This document shows, in pieces, positions 32,494 to 45,538 of a DNA stretch of 64,000 nucleotides. The first letter of the stretch is position 1. The number at the start of each line of letters is the position of its first letter. A model generated the notes under the pieces. That model did no database searches, was not told the origin of the DNA, and saw only the letters and a list, made by a program, of their open reading frames with translations. A program made the position numbers and the translations under genes. Source of the DNA: Larix kaempferi (Eukaryota > Streptophyta > Pinopsida > Pinales > Pinaceae); NCBI GenBank assembly GCA_027924585.1, contig BSBM01000608.1, positions 10,188,501 through 10,252,500 of the forward strand. The letters are read 5' to 3'.

Positions 32494-34388
32494 TGTTAAA
32501 CTTTGGTTGTCACTGATGTCAATTGATGTCAAAGAGGATTCAGTAATCCTGTGCCAGTTTGAAGAAATATATGAAATCCACTTTGACGAAGTATATCAAA
32601 TTGCATCAGGTTAAAGAAGTATATGAAAGATAGATTGAAGAAGTATATGGATGCCAGCATGAAGAAGTATATCCAGAAATGCATCTAGTATGAAGAAATA
32701 TGGTATAGGTGCAAGTCTCAAGTCCACCTAGTCATACTACTTCAAAGGTATATGCCAAAGACATGGTTGGACAAGGTTCGGGAGTGCACAAGAATCTTGG
32801 AACAAGAAACAGTTGAACAAGGAAGCAAATCCTGAAAGCATGCAAGGATAAAAAATCGAAAGAATAATTCAAGTTGTTGGAGTGTACAAGTGTACCAAAA
32901 GGATGTAGCAGTTGGAGAAGTCAAGTGCACAAGTCCCACAAGTGATGGTACATCAAGGGTGAAAGACCACACCGCAAGGGCACAAGTCCCACTAGGAAAA
33001 GAACCAAGTATCCGCAAGACGCACAAAGAGATGACACCTCAATGGAACAAAACATGACAAGTGGTGGAAACATGAACCATGAAGCAAAGAAGAAGGAAAT
33101 CCACAACCAACTTTCGGACACACAATCCGCACAGGACAAGTATAAATAAGAATCCAAGTTGGAGAATTTAACTAAGCTTGGAAGTCGGGAAAGCTTGGAG
33201 GCTTGTAAGCTCAACTATTGGAAGATACAGATTTCACAATTTTCTTATTTCGAGGCATCAAGGGCTCGTGGAACTAGAACATCATGATCTAGCAGAGAGA
33301 CAAGTGTGCACAAGCAGAGGAATGGAAGAGATGATGGTGCGGAGAATGATGTAGCCTATCTGTGAAAATTACATGAAGACAAAAAATAAAAACTACTGAA
33401 GATGCGCAGGTGAGTGAGAACAGAATGACAGTATCGCAGACATCACGCAGACAGTCACAGATGATTTAAGACAGATGCGCAAAGATTGACTTGAATTATA
33501 TCTTGTAATGTTCGAAGTGAGGATGTTTATCTATGCGCTAAGATAGAATTTCATCACAGTAATGGATGTGCATTATGATAAGGATGATTTGAGACAAGTT
33601 CGCTAAACATAAAGGATGAATCATAGATGATGCACATAAGGCCATAGATGATCTAAATACAGTTTCTATAAGACAGAATGGAAACATCATAGAAGGTGCA
33701 CAGTTCCACCCAATATTGATGTGTGAAGTCAAAACAACAACTTAGCAGAAGATGCACAGAAATAGAATGACATATTTAACCAGAATGAAGACTGTGAAAT
33801 ATGATGAAGTAACACACAATTTATGAAGTGCGAATTCAATTGTAATGTTGTGAAGTGATAAGTTAAGTGTGAAGTCATGTGATGTATGCAATACATTGAC
33901 AACAATATTACAGCATACAGAAGGTGCACAGAACATAATGAACAATGGTTAATCTTAAGAGTGTGCAAATCATAATAATAGTAAAGCAATATCTTCTTCT
34001 TTCATATTAAGGAGACAGGACGGCGCAAGGAGCAAGGGGTTGAAGCCTCCTTCTAGGTTGAGTTGGTAAATCGAGGCGTTGGTGCTTACTTCAGGTTGGT
34101 GCCTATAAAACCAAGCGGTCGGTGCCTCCTTCCAGCTGGTGGTTGAGAACTTAGGAAGTTGGTGCTTCCTCGAATGTAATCTTTTATTATAAGAAATCAT
34201 TTCATGGTCTTCTCTTGTTTGGGTTTCCACGTAAAAATTATGTGTATTGTGCTCATGTGATGTTAAATGTTTTATTTATGGTGGATGCGTAATTAAATTT
34301 CAGATGAATCAGTTAAGAAGTTAAAAATTGTTCATAATTGCGCTAATACTTATTCACCCCCCCTCTTAGTATTAAATAGATTCCAACA
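32494..34388 (+). repeat. C3 5' LTR, 1895 bp
   Basis: Starts TGTTAAACTTTGG next to G3 sequence and ends ...ttccaaca two bases before the PBS, after the ccccccctctta stretch usual in this group. A gaagtatat or gaaatatat motif recurs five or more times at 32563-32690. The matching 3' LTR starts TGTTGAACTTTGG at 51323. Open frames on the minus strand here are shadows. Confidence 0.93.
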
Positions 34389-34390
34389 AT

Positions 34391-34402
34391 TGGTATCAAA
34401 GC
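34391..34402 (+). promoter_or_regulatory. C3 primer binding site (initiator tRNA-Met type)
   Basis: tggtatcaaagc follows the LTR end (spacer at), the form commonly seen in SIRE-like copia elements. Confidence 0.9.
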
Positions 34403-34453
34403 AGTTGTCTTCAGTAACAACTTAACATCTCGAAGATAGATACATGCACATAT

Positions 34454-35560
34454 ATGGACAAGAAGGAAGGTTTCTCCACCAATAGAGCACCAAGATTTGA
34501 TGGAACCAAATACACCTTCTGGAGGATTAGGATGAAAGTATATTTGCAATCCCTTGGATATGATGTCTGGAAGTCCATTGTGGATGGTTATAATGTTCCA
34601 ACAATCGCACCAACTGATCCAGCTGAGAAGAGACAGTATGAATGAAATGCAAGAGCCTAAAATGCACTATTATTTGGGTTAATAGACACTTAATTTACTA
34701 AGGTAATGCATTGGGCATCAGCGAAATATGTATGGGAAAAACTTAGAAATTTCTATGAAGGTGATGAGAAAGTAAAGAAATCAAAGTTGCAGAATTACTC
34801 TGGATTATATGAATCTTTGAAAATTAAATATGAAGAGAATATTTCTTCTTACTTATTGCAAGTTGATGAGTTAGTAAATGCCATCAAGAGTCTTGAAGTT
34901 ACACTAGAAAAAGAATCAATAGTGTAGAAGATACTAAGAACTCTACCTCCAAGATATGACATAAAAGTATTTGTGTTAGAAGATAGAGCCAATATTGCAG
35001 AACTGACAAAAGATGAGCTTTAAGCGATCTTGAATGTGTATTAAATGAGAACAGAGATAGAAGATCCCATCAGAAAAGAAGTTGCTTTCAAAGCTACTGG
35101 AAAATCTAATAATGAGGATGACAAAGGATCTTGTGATGAATCAGATGAGGAAGAATCAAATTTTGTGAGAAAGATGAAAAAGAGGACGTGGCAAGTATAA
35201 GAATAAATTCCCTTTCAAATGTTTCAGATGTGGAAGGATAGGCCACTTTGCTTTGAAGTGTCCATACAAGGAAGATGGATATATTGACAGTGAGGAAGCA
35301 GCTAGTTCCCATGAACGAAGAATGGCACGCACTTAGGAAGGAACTGAGAATAAGAAGAAAGTTCCAAATTAGAGGAAGAGTCTGTATACTGAGGAAGACA
35401 ACAGTTTATTTGAAGGAAGTGATTGCGATGACAAGAAAAAAGAGGTATTATTCATGGCCTTTGTGGAGGATGAAAATAGTGAGGAAAAGAAAAATACTTG
35501 TTCACGTGTCAAGAAGAACACATCTATTGTGCAAAGTCAACCTGGAGCACTGAATAATTA
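34454..35560 (+). pseudogene. C3 copia gag remnant
   Basis: ATG 34454 opens MDKKEGFSTNRAPRFDGTKY and TFWRIRMKVYLQSLGYDVW, the N-terminal retrotransposon gag domain; after in-frame stops at 34643 and near 34925 it continues ENISSYLLQVDELVNAIKSL and LPPRYDIKVF. A zinc knuckle CFRCGRIGHFALKC lies near 35220-35260 after a frame change. Acidic repeats (DESDEEES, SEEEE) follow. Gag would build the particle; here at least four stops and two frame changes break it. Confidence 0.85.
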
Positions 35561-35678
35561 TTTCTTTAATGGATCCTTCAATACACCTCCAAACCCTGTC
35601 AGAAAAGTCAAATATGATAGTTAATCTGAAGAAGAAGAAACTACAGAGGTTGATTGGAAAGGTGAACTAGTCAATGCC

Positions 35679-35999
35679 TTGGATGAATTGAATAATTCAA
35701 GAAGGAATAATAAACTCTTGCAAGACCAATTGACAAAATATGAAGAACATGTCAAGCATGCTAAGGTGTTTCTAGAATCTATTGAGAAACAAGTTAGTGA
35801 AAATGTAGTGAACTGCAAGAAACAACTGAACTGTGAAGTTGAAAACATTAAAATACTTGAAGAAGAGAAATTTGTATTGAATACTTCTTTGGAAGAGTTA
35901 GCGCAGAAAAATAAGATGCTGACAAGTCAGGTTGAATTGAAGGATAGAGATATCTCTCATTTAGAAGACAAGTCGACCGAGATAAAAGAAAAGAATTAG
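35679..35999 (+). pseudogene. C3 coiled-coil segment
   Basis: A 106-codon open piece, MDELNNSRRNNKLLQDQLTK through ELKDRDISHLEDKSTEIKEK, with heptad-like Leu/Ile spacing and high Lys/Glu, so a coiled coil. SIRE-like elements carry such a segment after the gag core. A stop follows at 35997, then a degenerate stretch to 36254 where G4 is inserted. Confidence 0.7.
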
Positions 36000-36249
36000 G
36001 TTCAAGAACACATCATGGATGATAATCCAAACTGTGCACATTTAGGAATTACGAAGGCTATCTAGAAGAATAAATTCAAAGGAAGCACATCTATTCTGAA
36101 CAATATTATGAATGATAAAAGGTCACCAACACACAATACAATACTTGGTTATGAAAGAACATTTGGGAATTTTTGCGACAACGAACACCGTCCAAATCAA
36201 ATGAATTCATTCAGGTATGATATTTCCTTCAGTGATTACAACTCTTTTC

Positions 36250-36254
36250 ATTAC
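36250..36254. repeat. G4 target-site duplication, left copy
   Basis: attac precedes the G4 LTR; gttac follows it at 49921-49925. Four of five bases match, as expected for a slightly decayed 5-bp duplication. Confidence 0.75.
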
Positions 36255-39200
36255 TGTCAGAACCCGAAATTTCTGAAAAATTTAAAATTTTTATTATAAC
36301 AATAAATGTTAACTAATTTCGTTCCTGGTCCTGTTTAAATTCAGTAACTAATCATAATTTAGTTAACCAGGTTCTGTTTAATACGAATGTAATTTTTCTG
36401 ATTATAAAAGTTGACTGTTTTCTTTCAATCTCCAAAGGGAGAGCTAGCCAAAGCTGACTGGCTTACTTAGCTTACGAGCTAATGCATAATTTGTCTTTTG
36501 ATCGCAGGTACACCGGGGAAGTATGCATCACTGAATTTTAATCTTTGTAAGTATCAAGCTCCTTTCCCTGCACTGTAAAAACTTAAAGAAGATCTATTTA
36601 CTATTACTGGTTGTCGTGTAAGACAGTAAAGTTCTTTTCATGTAAATTTATAATTGAATAAAGACTGATAGTCTGCCTCGACATGATATCTCTTAACCCG
36701 GACAGTATCATCAGGTTTACAATGTATTACAAAGTTTCCGTCGTATCCATTGCGATATGAACATGACCTTATATTAATGATGTAACTATCACTGTAACAA
36801 GTTGTTTATATCATGTTTACTGTTTGCATATAGTGACGTTTGCGTTTATGTGATATAATGTCGACTATTACCGGTGATTACTGCTGTGTGCACGTGTTAT
36901 TAGCATGAGTGGGAGTTGTGACGCCTCTAGCGATGTTCCATTATATTCATCTATGTTTTCAAGATTCCAACGTCCGCTTAACGTTATTGTTTAACTTGTG
37001 CCATCTAACTCTGTCTTTGTTTAAATCTATGTTCATGGTATGGACTTGTAGATGAGTTTATATTTAGACCTCATGATAATGAATATTGTTATTTTCATTG
37101 TTGTTTAATTAACAATAGTATCGAGAGGATATCATGATAGGATATAATAACAATGGTGTAACTCATCATAAGGTTATGGTAACATTTCAATGTTTAAGTT
37201 ATATGGAGTATTCATTGAAACTTTGACTATAACATTGTTTTAAATGACTGTAGGTAAAAATATGATGCGCCCTTGACATATCGATGACTTGGTTTTTAAT
37301 ATATATATACATTACAATGATTGTGCAACAATCATAGTGTTCCCATACGTTGGGCAAACTTTATATCCATTGCAAATGATTTTAAATCGGTGAACAATGA
37401 TTTGAATGGCAACCAAACTATATGAACTCGACCCATGCTACGTTGATAAATTTTATTGCTATGTGTTTGGCTCTCCTCCATGCATTTGGCGATATATAAG
37501 CTAATAATGAAACCCTACCAGGTCATTTTCTTTGCCTTCGGGCTCGGGTTCTAAGGGAGAAACCCTCCATGTCTGAATTTGGTAGTTGGGCACTGTAAAA
37601 ATGCAAATGCTTTGGTTTAGGTCTCGTCGTTTCATTCTGTGGTAGGATAGAGGTCCTCGGCTCTGCTAATAGCGTCTGCTACAGTTTCGTTGTTTCTTGG
37701 TCTCGTTGTCATTCTAAGTTTGAGTCTCAGCTACTTACTGTCTTCCACTGTCGCTGGTGTGAGTATGAAGCAGGTTTTTGCTATTTGTTTTTATTCCAGA
37801 GGTGATTGTGTATCTGGGTTTGGGGTGTGCTTCTCGACTGGTTCAATCCCAGCTTAAGGGTTTCGTCTGGAATGCTGCCTGTCGCGGCTGTCAATAGAAA
37901 GGTTATGAGAGTTTCCCTTGCTCCTCCAACTGACGAATGTGATGGGTTTCTACTGCTTGTTCCCACTAGTGGCTACCAGGTTGTCCACGAGTTGCATTCC
38001 TCCATGGGCTCAGGTAAGGTAATGTCCATATTTTCATAGTTTGGTTTTACATAGAATGTTTAGATTTACACTATTATTTAACAGCTCTCGACATTGATAG
38101 TGTGGCTAACATCTCTCGGCATTTGAATATATGCAGGTCACGCTGTTCTGAAGGTGCACAGGGCTTCATCTCCAGCACTGGCTTCTCCGGGTAAGCCTGG
38201 TTATCCACGGCTGTCTCTTCCTTTGTTGGTTTTGATGTGTTAAGGTTAAGTTTTGGAGGGAAACACCTGTGTAATGGGGTCGTTATTACTCTTGTGACAT
38301 GGGTACAGTCACCTGTATAAATTGTTTTGTTTGTATATAAAGGGTTTGATACCTCGTCATGTTTTAGGAAGAACCATCTACGGCTCAAACTGTATAAGGC
38401 CAGGGGATTGGTTATTGTCGTTTTGTTTTCTATATGTAGGGTTTTACTCACACTGTATAAGTTAATGTTTAATGTAATATTGGGTCTGTCATGGCCGTGT
38501 ATCACCCTGCGTTTTTGTTAAATGAATAGAGTGTTTGAAATATAAGGATGATTGAGTTCTCCGATACCTGCACGGGATGATAACTCTACTGTAGGGAATC
38601 CATGTATCGTCTCTCTGTGTTTTCTTGGATTTTGAATGTTTAATAAAAGAATGTGGATGTTTCGACCATAACTGTAATAGTTAATTAGTATAGGGTTAAC
38701 CTGGCGAGTTGGGGTTCTGTTCTATGTTCAAAACATATATATGGAAAGGTTGAATTCGGTGGTGACTGGAACAAGTTGTGAAAATTTTGTTTTGGTTCTT
38801 GTATAAATATTTAATATAACTGTGGATAAAATTTATATACATAAACTATGTATAAACCTCCTGTAGGTTCTGTCTGTCATATAAGGCATTCTTTTGTTTT
38901 GTTTTCAGTCTGTCAAATGAGTGTGATCAGGCTACGGCCGTGTTAGGTTTGTGGTCTACTCTTAATGAGAAATATTTATAATGAAATAAATATTATTATA
39001 GTGAATAATATGAGGGTTGGTAACAGCCAATAATGGTTGCGTTCGTTGATAGTTTCTCTGCATTTAAATATGTGACTATAAATAATACAACCTACGACAG
39101 AGTTGTGTATTTCATATAATACCAGCTCGGTAAGAACAGTGATTCTATGCTTATGATTGGGATAGTGAAACATTAAAGTCTTTATGTACCAAGACTTGGC

Positions 39201-40636
39201 TTCGAGCTAGTCCATATATTTGTCTTGTTTTATAATGACTCTGTTATTCTGTGTTGTGACAACATGACTGTAAATACTATAGTATTAGTTTTTTTTTTTA
39301 AAAGTCAAAAACAATTTATAGTTTCAGTGTTTGCATTTGACTATGATTTGAATGAGAGTGTAGGGAAAGTTTTTTTTTAAACAATGAAACATTGTTGCAG
39401 CTACATCTTTTGGATATTTGATAATTGTCAATTATATTCTGGGAATAGATAAATATAATGATATGTGTTTTGTTTTCCTTTAGCTCGATACAAAGAATGA
39501 CCTGTATCTATAGTTGACTGAAATATGAAACAAATATATATACAGGTATATTGCTCTAATAGAAACTATTCCTGTACATCTAATAGAAAATATCTTACAG
39601 TAAATCTAAGATTTATCTATGTCTATTCTTATGATTGTTTAATAAATATAATTCTGGAATAACTACTGTTTAATATTCTGTCTATTATTTAACTATTAAT
39701 ACAAATTCTAGAAATACATAAACATGATATTTGATAACTGTAACAGTAACAAATATATTCTGCATAGGATAATTACTCTATTTAAATGATAATAGGGAAA
39801 ATTCTAAAACATCTGAGTTCTGAAATTTATACCAAAAGACACTACAGAAAGTTTGATCTACTGAAAATGATTACAGTCAAAACACAGTTGAAATAGTCTA
39901 TTCCATATGAAAATTAATTAAACAAACAGCAGGAAGAGTGACAGAACCTATAGCTATGGTAGACAATAACAGCGATGGGAGGCTGTTCCTCCCTACCAAT
40001 TCCTGGAGAGTGCCCAGACAGCACTTCTCAGGACCCCCGAGCTTGCTCTGGTCTAACTGGCTGGAATCTAGGTACAGCCAACAATTCCCTCAGCCAAAGC
40101 AGCTATACTGGAACCAAGTTACTGCAACTTCCTGACTCACAACACTTCCTTACTAATTTTCCCACTTCCTCAATGGGACTCCTGAATAGAATTCACCTGA
40201 ATGTATTCTCCCTCTAGAACAATTGCTGAACCCCCAGCTCAGTTCATTGAGTAGTATTTAAAAGATTGCCTAGGTCTTAGTTGGGCTAACTGTCATTAAT
40301 GAGCCACCTGCTCAGATTCCACTTTCTTGGGGAATCATGACCCCAAAATATAGGGAAGTTGCCACCTGCAACTCAGGAAGTGTTTGAGGATGCTGCCACT
40401 TGTCTTTTGTCCTTCCAACTAATTCCATCCACCAGTTAGACCAGTAACCTCTTTTTAACAGCTCTCCCATGCTGTTGTCTCCATAATTTATTTATTAATA
40501 ATAATTATTCAGAATTTACATTCCATTTCTGGAGACTCTGCTGAGTCATCCATTCTACTTAGCATTAAATTTAACATAATGTCTCAGGAATATTAAAAAT
40601 AATTACATTATTTTAATAAAATTGGGGTATGTGACA
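36255..40636 (-). repeat. G4 3' LTR, 4382 bp
   Basis: Begins tgtcagaaccc and ends atgtgaca on the plus strand, so the tips form the inverted repeat TGTCA/TGACA. Same length as its partner; two single-base indels cancel. It holds open frames of 143 codons (38505-38074, minus) and 77 codons (37806-38039, plus), both present in the other LTR without sign of selection. GT-AG-like boundaries occur near 38013 and 38136 (plus). Confidence 0.96.
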
Positions 40637-40649
40637 TACACACCCCCTT
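40637..40649 (-). promoter_or_regulatory. G4 polypurine tract
   Basis: On the minus strand aagggggtgtgta immediately precedes the 3' LTR, the expected place for plus-strand priming. Confidence 0.75.
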
Positions 40650-40676
40650 AAAATGTAACATCGTCCTCGATGTTAC

Positions 40677-43600
40677 TTATTCTTCTTCTTCAGCCACCTG
40701 CTGGAATAGATGGGGATATGCTTCCCGCATCTTACTTTCCAGCTCCCAGGTAGCTTCTTCAGGACTAAGGTGCTTCCATTGTACCTTCACTTGTCCAATT
40801 ATGCGGTTCCGTAGAGTAATTTCCCTCCTCCCGAGGATACAATCCGGTTCCACCAGAACTTCCCCTTCTGGTTCTACCTGTACAATGTTCCAATCAATAA
40901 CATGAGTAGCATCATGAACATACTTTTTCAAAACAGAGATATGAAAAACATTGTGTACTTTTAAATTTGGTGGTAATGCTAACTGATAAGCAACTTGACC
41001 GATTCTAGATAAAATTTCAAATGGACCGCAGTAACGTGGTGCTAATTTTGCACAACTTCCTAATCTTAGGGAGCTCTTCTTTGGCCTTACCTTGATGAAC
41101 ACATGTTCACCTACCTGGAACTCTTTAGGAGTTCTTTTCAAATCTGCTTGACTCTTTTGCCGATCCTGGGCAATCTTCAAGTTCTCCTGCACTTGTTTCA
41201 CAATCTGTTCCATTTCTTTCAATAAATCAGGTCCTAACACTAATCTATCTACTGGATTACTCCAAGAGATAGGAGTGTTGCATTTTCGTCCATACAAAAT
41301 CTCAAAAGGACTAAACTTAGCTGATGTTTGATAGCTGTTATTGTATGCAAATTCAGCTAAGTGTAGATAATCCTCCCACTTACCTGGTTGATCTTTAACA
41401 TACATCCTTAACAGATCTTCTAATACTTGATTAACTCTTTCAGTTTGTCCGTCCGTCTGAGGATGGAAAGAGGTGCTGAAATTCAAAGTGGTGTTTAATC
41501 CTTTGAACAAAGATCTCCAAAAATTTCCTGTGAATTTAGGATCCATGTCTGATATAATGACTTTCGGAATACCGTGTAACCGAAAAATCTGTTTTAAAAA
41601 GATATCTGCTATGTTTGCAGCCTTGTATGTGGTTTTAACAGGAATAAAGTGTGCTGATTTACTTAATTTGTCTACCACTACCATAATCGAATCATTCTGA
41701 TGTTGATTTTTGGGTAAACCCGTAATGAAATCCAGGCTGATTATTTCCCATTTCCAGCTAGGAATAGGTAAAGGCTGCAGCAATCCAGCTGGATGTTGGT
41801 GTTCTGTTTTTACTTGTTGGCAGTCCAAACACTTAGCTAAATATTCAGCTGTTTCAGATTTCATGTTAGGCCAAAAATATTCTTTTCTCAACATGGTGAC
41901 AGTCTTTTGATAGCCTGGATGCCCAGAGTAAGGGGTTTTATGAATTTCGTCTAAAATTAACAGCTTAACTTTAGGTGCATGAGGAATATACAGCCTGTCT
42001 TTAAACAACAAAAATCCGTTTTCATTTAAACTATACCCTTTTATCAAACTTTCTGTGGGTTGTTCTTTGGCTGCAGTTTGTAAATACTGATAATTTTCGT
42101 CTAATTTTATCCCTTCAGCCAGCTGTTCATTTAAGTCAGAGGTATAAGTGCTGCTAGCTGATATAAAATTCAGTTTTGCATTTCTGCTCAAGGCATCAGC
42201 CACCTTATTTTCCTTCCCTTTTATGTGTTGGATTTCAAAATCGTATTCACTTAGGAATGCCAGCCACCTGGCTTGTCTTGCATTTAAATTTGGCTGATCT
42301 AAAAGGTATTTCAAACCTTTATTATCTGTTAGTAAGGTGAATTTTCTGCCTATTAGGTGGTGTCGCCACATCTTTAAAGCATGAATTACAGCAGCTAATT
42401 CTAGGTCATAAGTGGCATAATTCTTTTCATGAATTTTCAGCTTCCTAGATTCGTAAGCAATGACATGTCCTTCTTGAGTCAGCACTCCACCTAAACCATC
42501 ATTACAAGCGTCGGTGCAAACTACGAAATCTTTGTTTGGGTCCGCTATTCTAAGAATAGGTGCGGTTGTCAATAAGGTCTTAAGTTTCTTGAAACTTTCT
42601 TCACACTTCGCATTCCAATCAAACTTCTTGCCTTTCTTTTGCAAAGAAGTGATTGGGTTGGCTATTTTTGAAAAGCCTTCAATAAACCTCCGGTAGTAAC
42701 CGGTAATCCCCATGAAAGATCTAACATCCGTCACATCTTTAGGTACTGGCCATTCTTCAATCGCCCGAATCTTTTCGGGATCCACTGAAATCCCTTCCTT
42801 AGTGACTACATGTCCTAAGTACTGGATTTCATCTTTGAAGAAGTCACATTTACTTAATTTCGCAAAGAGTTGTTGTTCTCTCAGTTCTTGTAAGACTATA
42901 CGTAAGTGTTCTTTATGCTCCTCCTCGCTCTTAGAATAGACTAAAATGTCGTCGATAAATACAACAACAAATTTATCTAAGTACTTATGCATTATGTTGT
43001 TCATTAAGCACATAAAAACAGCTGGGGCATTAGTAAGTCCAAATGGCATTACGACAAATTCGTAATGTCCGTACCTTGTTCTAAAGGCTGTTTTGAAAAT
43101 GTCTTCTTCTTTAATTCTTACCTGATGATAACCTGATCTCAGATCGATCTTGGAGAATACCATAGCTCCACGTAGCTGATCAAACAGGTCATCAATACGA
43201 GGTAACGGATACCTGTTTTTAATCGTCATCTTGTTTAGTTGACGATAATCTATGCAAAGTCGCATAGTTCCGTCCTTCTTTTTAACGAAAATCACTGGTG
43301 CTCCCCAAGGGGATACACTGGGTCGAATATAGTTCTTGTCTATTAACTCCTTTAACTGAGTTTTCAACTCGTTAAGCTCCAAAATATTCATACGATACGA
43401 GGCTTTCGAACTGGGAACAGCACCTGGTACCAGCTCAATTGTAAAGTCTAGCTCCCTCTTGGGAGGCAATTCTGGGATTTCCTCAGGAAAAACGTCAATA
43501 AATTCATTGACTATAGGGATGTTCTCTACTGTTTTCTGGTTGCTTTCGGACTTAATTGTCTCATCTGTAATAGTTACAGCATAGGTCTTGCACCCTTTTC

Positions 43601-44882
43601 TAACTGCTCTTTTAAGTTGTAAGGCAGAAATCTGCCTAACTACTGTTTTCCTAGGGATACCCCTAACAGTTATAGGATGTCCACTACTGTTTATACACCT
43701 AAAAGTTTTGTCAAAACAGTTTAAAACGACCCTATGTTGTTCCAACCAGTCCATTCCGATAAGTATGTCATAAGAGCCAAGTGGTAAAACGTTCAGTTTA
43801 ACTGTAGTTCTAAAATCATTCATGTTTAAGATGCATTCTTTTACATAGCAGTTTACTTTCCTCTTTGCCCTAGTAGCTAATTGTACAGACCAAGAATTAT
43901 CAAACCTTTCAACAGTCAAATTAGATTTTTCTACCAGCTGAGGTGAAACATAACTAAGACTAGCACCTGGGTCTATTAAAATAGTAACAGGGGTTTTGTT
44001 AATCATACCTCCTACTTCCACCATGGAAGTTTGATAGTCAGCCTGGCGGTTTTCCAATGCTGCATTGATTCGGGGCATAGTTCCTGCAAAATCCCCGACT
44101 GTCATTTCATCTTGAACAGTATGAATATTGCTGATTTGTTTCTTTTTGTTTGGGCAGACTGAAGCATAATGTGGCCCATTACACTCCCAGCACTTGACAG
44201 GTTCTTTTCGCTCAAAGTTTTTAGTGTAGTTTCCATGGTTATTAGGAGTCTCCTTGCTGTTTTTGTAATTGTTGGAATGGCTGACAGCTCCGTTTTTGTT
44301 TCCCTGGAAGCTTTTACCATTGAAATGGTTTCCGTTTTTTCCATTCTTGAAACTTTTATGGGGGACAAATTCCTTTTTCTTGTACTCGATCAGATTGCTG
44401 TTCTTTTTGGCTTTCCAGCTGGCTATCCCCTCTTTCTTTTTATTCTGTTCATAATAGAAATTGGCTTTGCGCATGGCTTCTTCCAGTGTTTTGGGGTTGT
44501 CATATTCAATTCTGTCCTTGATGTGATAGGGCAGGCAACTAAGAAACCGCTGTATTTTTGGTTTCTCTTCGACAAAATACGGTACATACCGCAACAGACT
44601 TAAGAATTTACTGTTTAAGTCCTTCATCGTCATAGATCTGAGCTTTAGTTCATAAAATTCCTTGGCCCTCTCTTCATAATACTGTTCGGACAGAAATTTC
44701 TTCTTGAAGTATCTTTTAAAAGTACTCCAATTAACTTCTCTCTCTTTAATCCCCTTGACCCTTTTCAGGTCTTGCCACCATATGTCCGCCTTTCCCGAGA
44801 GGTTGTAGATGGCCATTCGTGCCTTCAGCTGATTTGAGTAGTTATAGATCTGAAAATATTTTCTCATCCCGGATAACCAGGA
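40677..44882 (-). CDS. G4 gag-pol polyprotein (downstream of the stop)
   Basis: A continuous frame of 1401 codons after the stop at 44883; the first Met (44867) gives 1396 residues. Counting from that Met: gag core near 1-130 ([20 protein letters not shown]), zinc knuckle [13 protein letters not shown] near 224-236 (CX2CX3HX4C), protease [12 protein letters not shown] near 296 (DPG where DSG or DTG is usual), RT near 480-680 with [12 protein letters not shown] near 637, RNase H with [13 protein letters not shown] and [11 protein letters not shown], integrase zinc domain [12 protein letters not shown]...CLDC, core residues in [15 protein letters not shown] and GQTERVNQ (about 1042, 1106, 1140), and a chromodomain-like end ([18 protein letters not shown]). 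All catalytic residues except the odd protease box are conventional. Chromodomains can steer integration to heterochromatin. Confidence 0.96.
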   Translation of the reverse strand, partial: SWLSGMRKYFQIYNYSNQLKARMAIYNLSGKADIWWQDLKRVKGIKEREVNWSTFKRYFKKKFLSEQYYEERAKEFYELKLRSMTMKDLNSKFLSLLRYVPYFVEEKPKIQRFLSCLPYHIKDRIEYDNPKTLEEAMRKANFYYEQNKKKEGIASWKAKKNSNLIEYKKKEFVPHKSFKNGKNGNHFNGKSFQGNKNGAVSHSNNYKNSKETPNNHGNYTKNFERKEPVKCWECNGPHYASVCPNKKKQISNIHTVQDEMTVGDFAGTMPRINAALENRQADYQTSMVEVGGMINKTPVTILIDPGASLSYVSPQLVEKSNLTVERFDNSWSVQLATRAKRKVNCYVKECILNMNDFRTTVKLNVLPLGSYDILIGMDWLEQHRVVLNCFDKTFRCINSSGHPITVRGIPRKTVVRQISALQLKRAVRKGCKTYAVTITDETIKSESNQKTVENIPIVNEFIDVFPEEIPELPPKRELDFTIELVPGAVPSSKASYRMNILELNELKTQLKELIDKNYIRPSVSPWGAPVIFVKKKDGTMRLCIDYRQLNKMTIKNRYPLPRIDDLFDQLRGAMVFSKIDLRSGYHQVRIKEEDIFKTAFRTRYGHYEFVVMPFGLTNAPAVFMCLMNNIMHKYLDKFVVVFIDDILVYSKSEEEHKEHLRIVLQELREQQLFAKLSKCDFFKDEIQYLGHVVTKEGISVDPEKIRAIEEWPVPKDVTDVRSFMGITGYYRRFIEGFSKIANPITSLQKKGKKFDWNAKCEESFKKLKTLLTTAPILRIADPNKDFVVCTDACNDGLGGVLTQEGHVIAYESRKLKIHEKNYATYDLELAAVIHALKMWRHHLIGRKFTLLTDNKGLKYLLDQPNLNARQARWLAFLSEYDFEIQHIKGKENKVADALSRNAKLNFISASSTYTSDLNEQLAEGIKLDENYQYLQTAAKEQPTESLIKGYSLNENGFLLFKDRLYIPHAPKVKLLILDEIHKTPYSGHPGYQKTVTMLRKEYFWPNMKSETAEYLAKCLDCQQVKTEHQHPAGLLQPLPIPSWKWEIISLDFITGLPKNQHQNDSIMVVVDKLSKSAHFIPVKTTYKAANIADIFLKQIFRLHGIPKVIISDMDPKFTGNFWRSLFKGLNTTLNFSTSFHPQTDGQTERVNQVLEDLLRMYVKDQPGKWEDYLHLAEFAYNNSYQTSAKFSPFEILYGRKCNTPISWSNPVDRLVLGPDLLKEMEQIVKQVQENLKIAQDRQKSQADLKRTPKEFQVGEHVFIKVRPKKSSLRLGSCAKLAPRYCGPFEILSRIGQVAYQLALPPNLKVHNVFHISVLKKYVHDATHVIDWNIVQVEPEGEVLVEPDCILGRREITLRNRIIGQVKVQWKHLSPEEATWELESKMREAYPHLFQQVAEEEE

Positions 44883-45368
44883 TTATGCCTCTTCTCCAGT
44901 TTCAGATTCTCCATTGAAAGTTGGGGGCTTTATCTTCTTAAACTCCCCAGAAATCTCTTCATAAGGCCTGTACTTTTTCCTTCGGTTGTGCAGCTCAGTT
45001 TCACTGCTGTCACTGCTTGTGTGATAACTGGGTTGTCCCTTTCTTTCTACATATGATGAACTGTTGTCGGACTTAGCCGGTTTTGTCCTTTTTGACCCTC
45101 TTTGATGACTAACTTCTTCTGAGTCAGCTCGTTTGCTCCTTCCTTCTGTCTGAAATTTTTCTATCAGTAGCTGATTTAACTGCTCCTGGGTCTTTAGAAT
45201 TCTTTCATTATCCTTCTTGACTGTTTCCATCTTTGTCTTTAATCCTCTTATGGTCTGCATCAGCTCAGTGGTGTGAGCAATTACTTCTTCTGTCTCAGGT
45301 TCTCTTGACATCTGTCTTGTCACTGCATTTGGAGATTCCTCCTCAGTGTATTCTCCCAGTTTTTCCAT
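44883..45368 (-). CDS. G4 gag N-terminal segment
   Basis: 161 codons from MEKLGEYTEEESPNAVTRQM to a TAA at 44885-44883. A predicted coiled coil (TTELMQTIRGLKTKMETVKK...) is followed by a charged, Ser-rich linker and IKPPTFNGESETGEEA. The next codons stay in the same frame and continue the gag core, so the stop divides one protein. In related elements a Glu codon is usual there, so a single G-to-T change (GAA to TAA) explains it. Read-through is possible but not shown. Confidence 0.88.
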   Translation of the reverse strand: MEKLGEYTEEESPNAVTRQMSREPETEEVIAHTTELMQTIRGLKTKMETVKKDNERILKTQEQLNQLLIEKFQTEGRSKRADSEEVSHQRGSKRTKPAKSDNSSSYVERKGQPSYHTSSDSSETELHNRRKKYRPYEEISGEFKKIKPPTFNGESETGEEA

Positions 45369-45523
45369 ACCTGTCTGAAAAATTCAGAAAAAAGGAAATT
45401 TTTTGTTCTGTTCATGAAACCGAAATATATGTTAGTACTTTATAAAAAAAAAAAAATCCTCTTTTATGGTCATTGTTTTGCGGAAGTTTAGTGGAGTCAC
45501 ATCCAAGCCTAGTGTCTGAACCA

Positions 45524-45536
45524 TGCTCTGATACCA
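45524..45536 (-). promoter_or_regulatory. G4 primer binding site (initiator tRNA-Met)
   Basis: The minus strand reads TGGTATCAGAGCA two bases after the 5' LTR end (45539). Confidence 0.95.
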
Positions 45537-45538
45537 CA

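Noticed and set aside
32742-33214. Minus-strand ORFs with hydrophobic runs, also at 51703-52043
   Set aside because: Both lie antisense in the C3 LTRs, overlap each other in different frames and are poorly kept between copies.
38074-38505. 143-codon minus-strand ORF in the G4 LTR, repeated at 47358-47789
   Set aside because: No recognisable motif; differences between the two copies include amino-acid changes with no sign of constraint. Listed only as part of the LTR.
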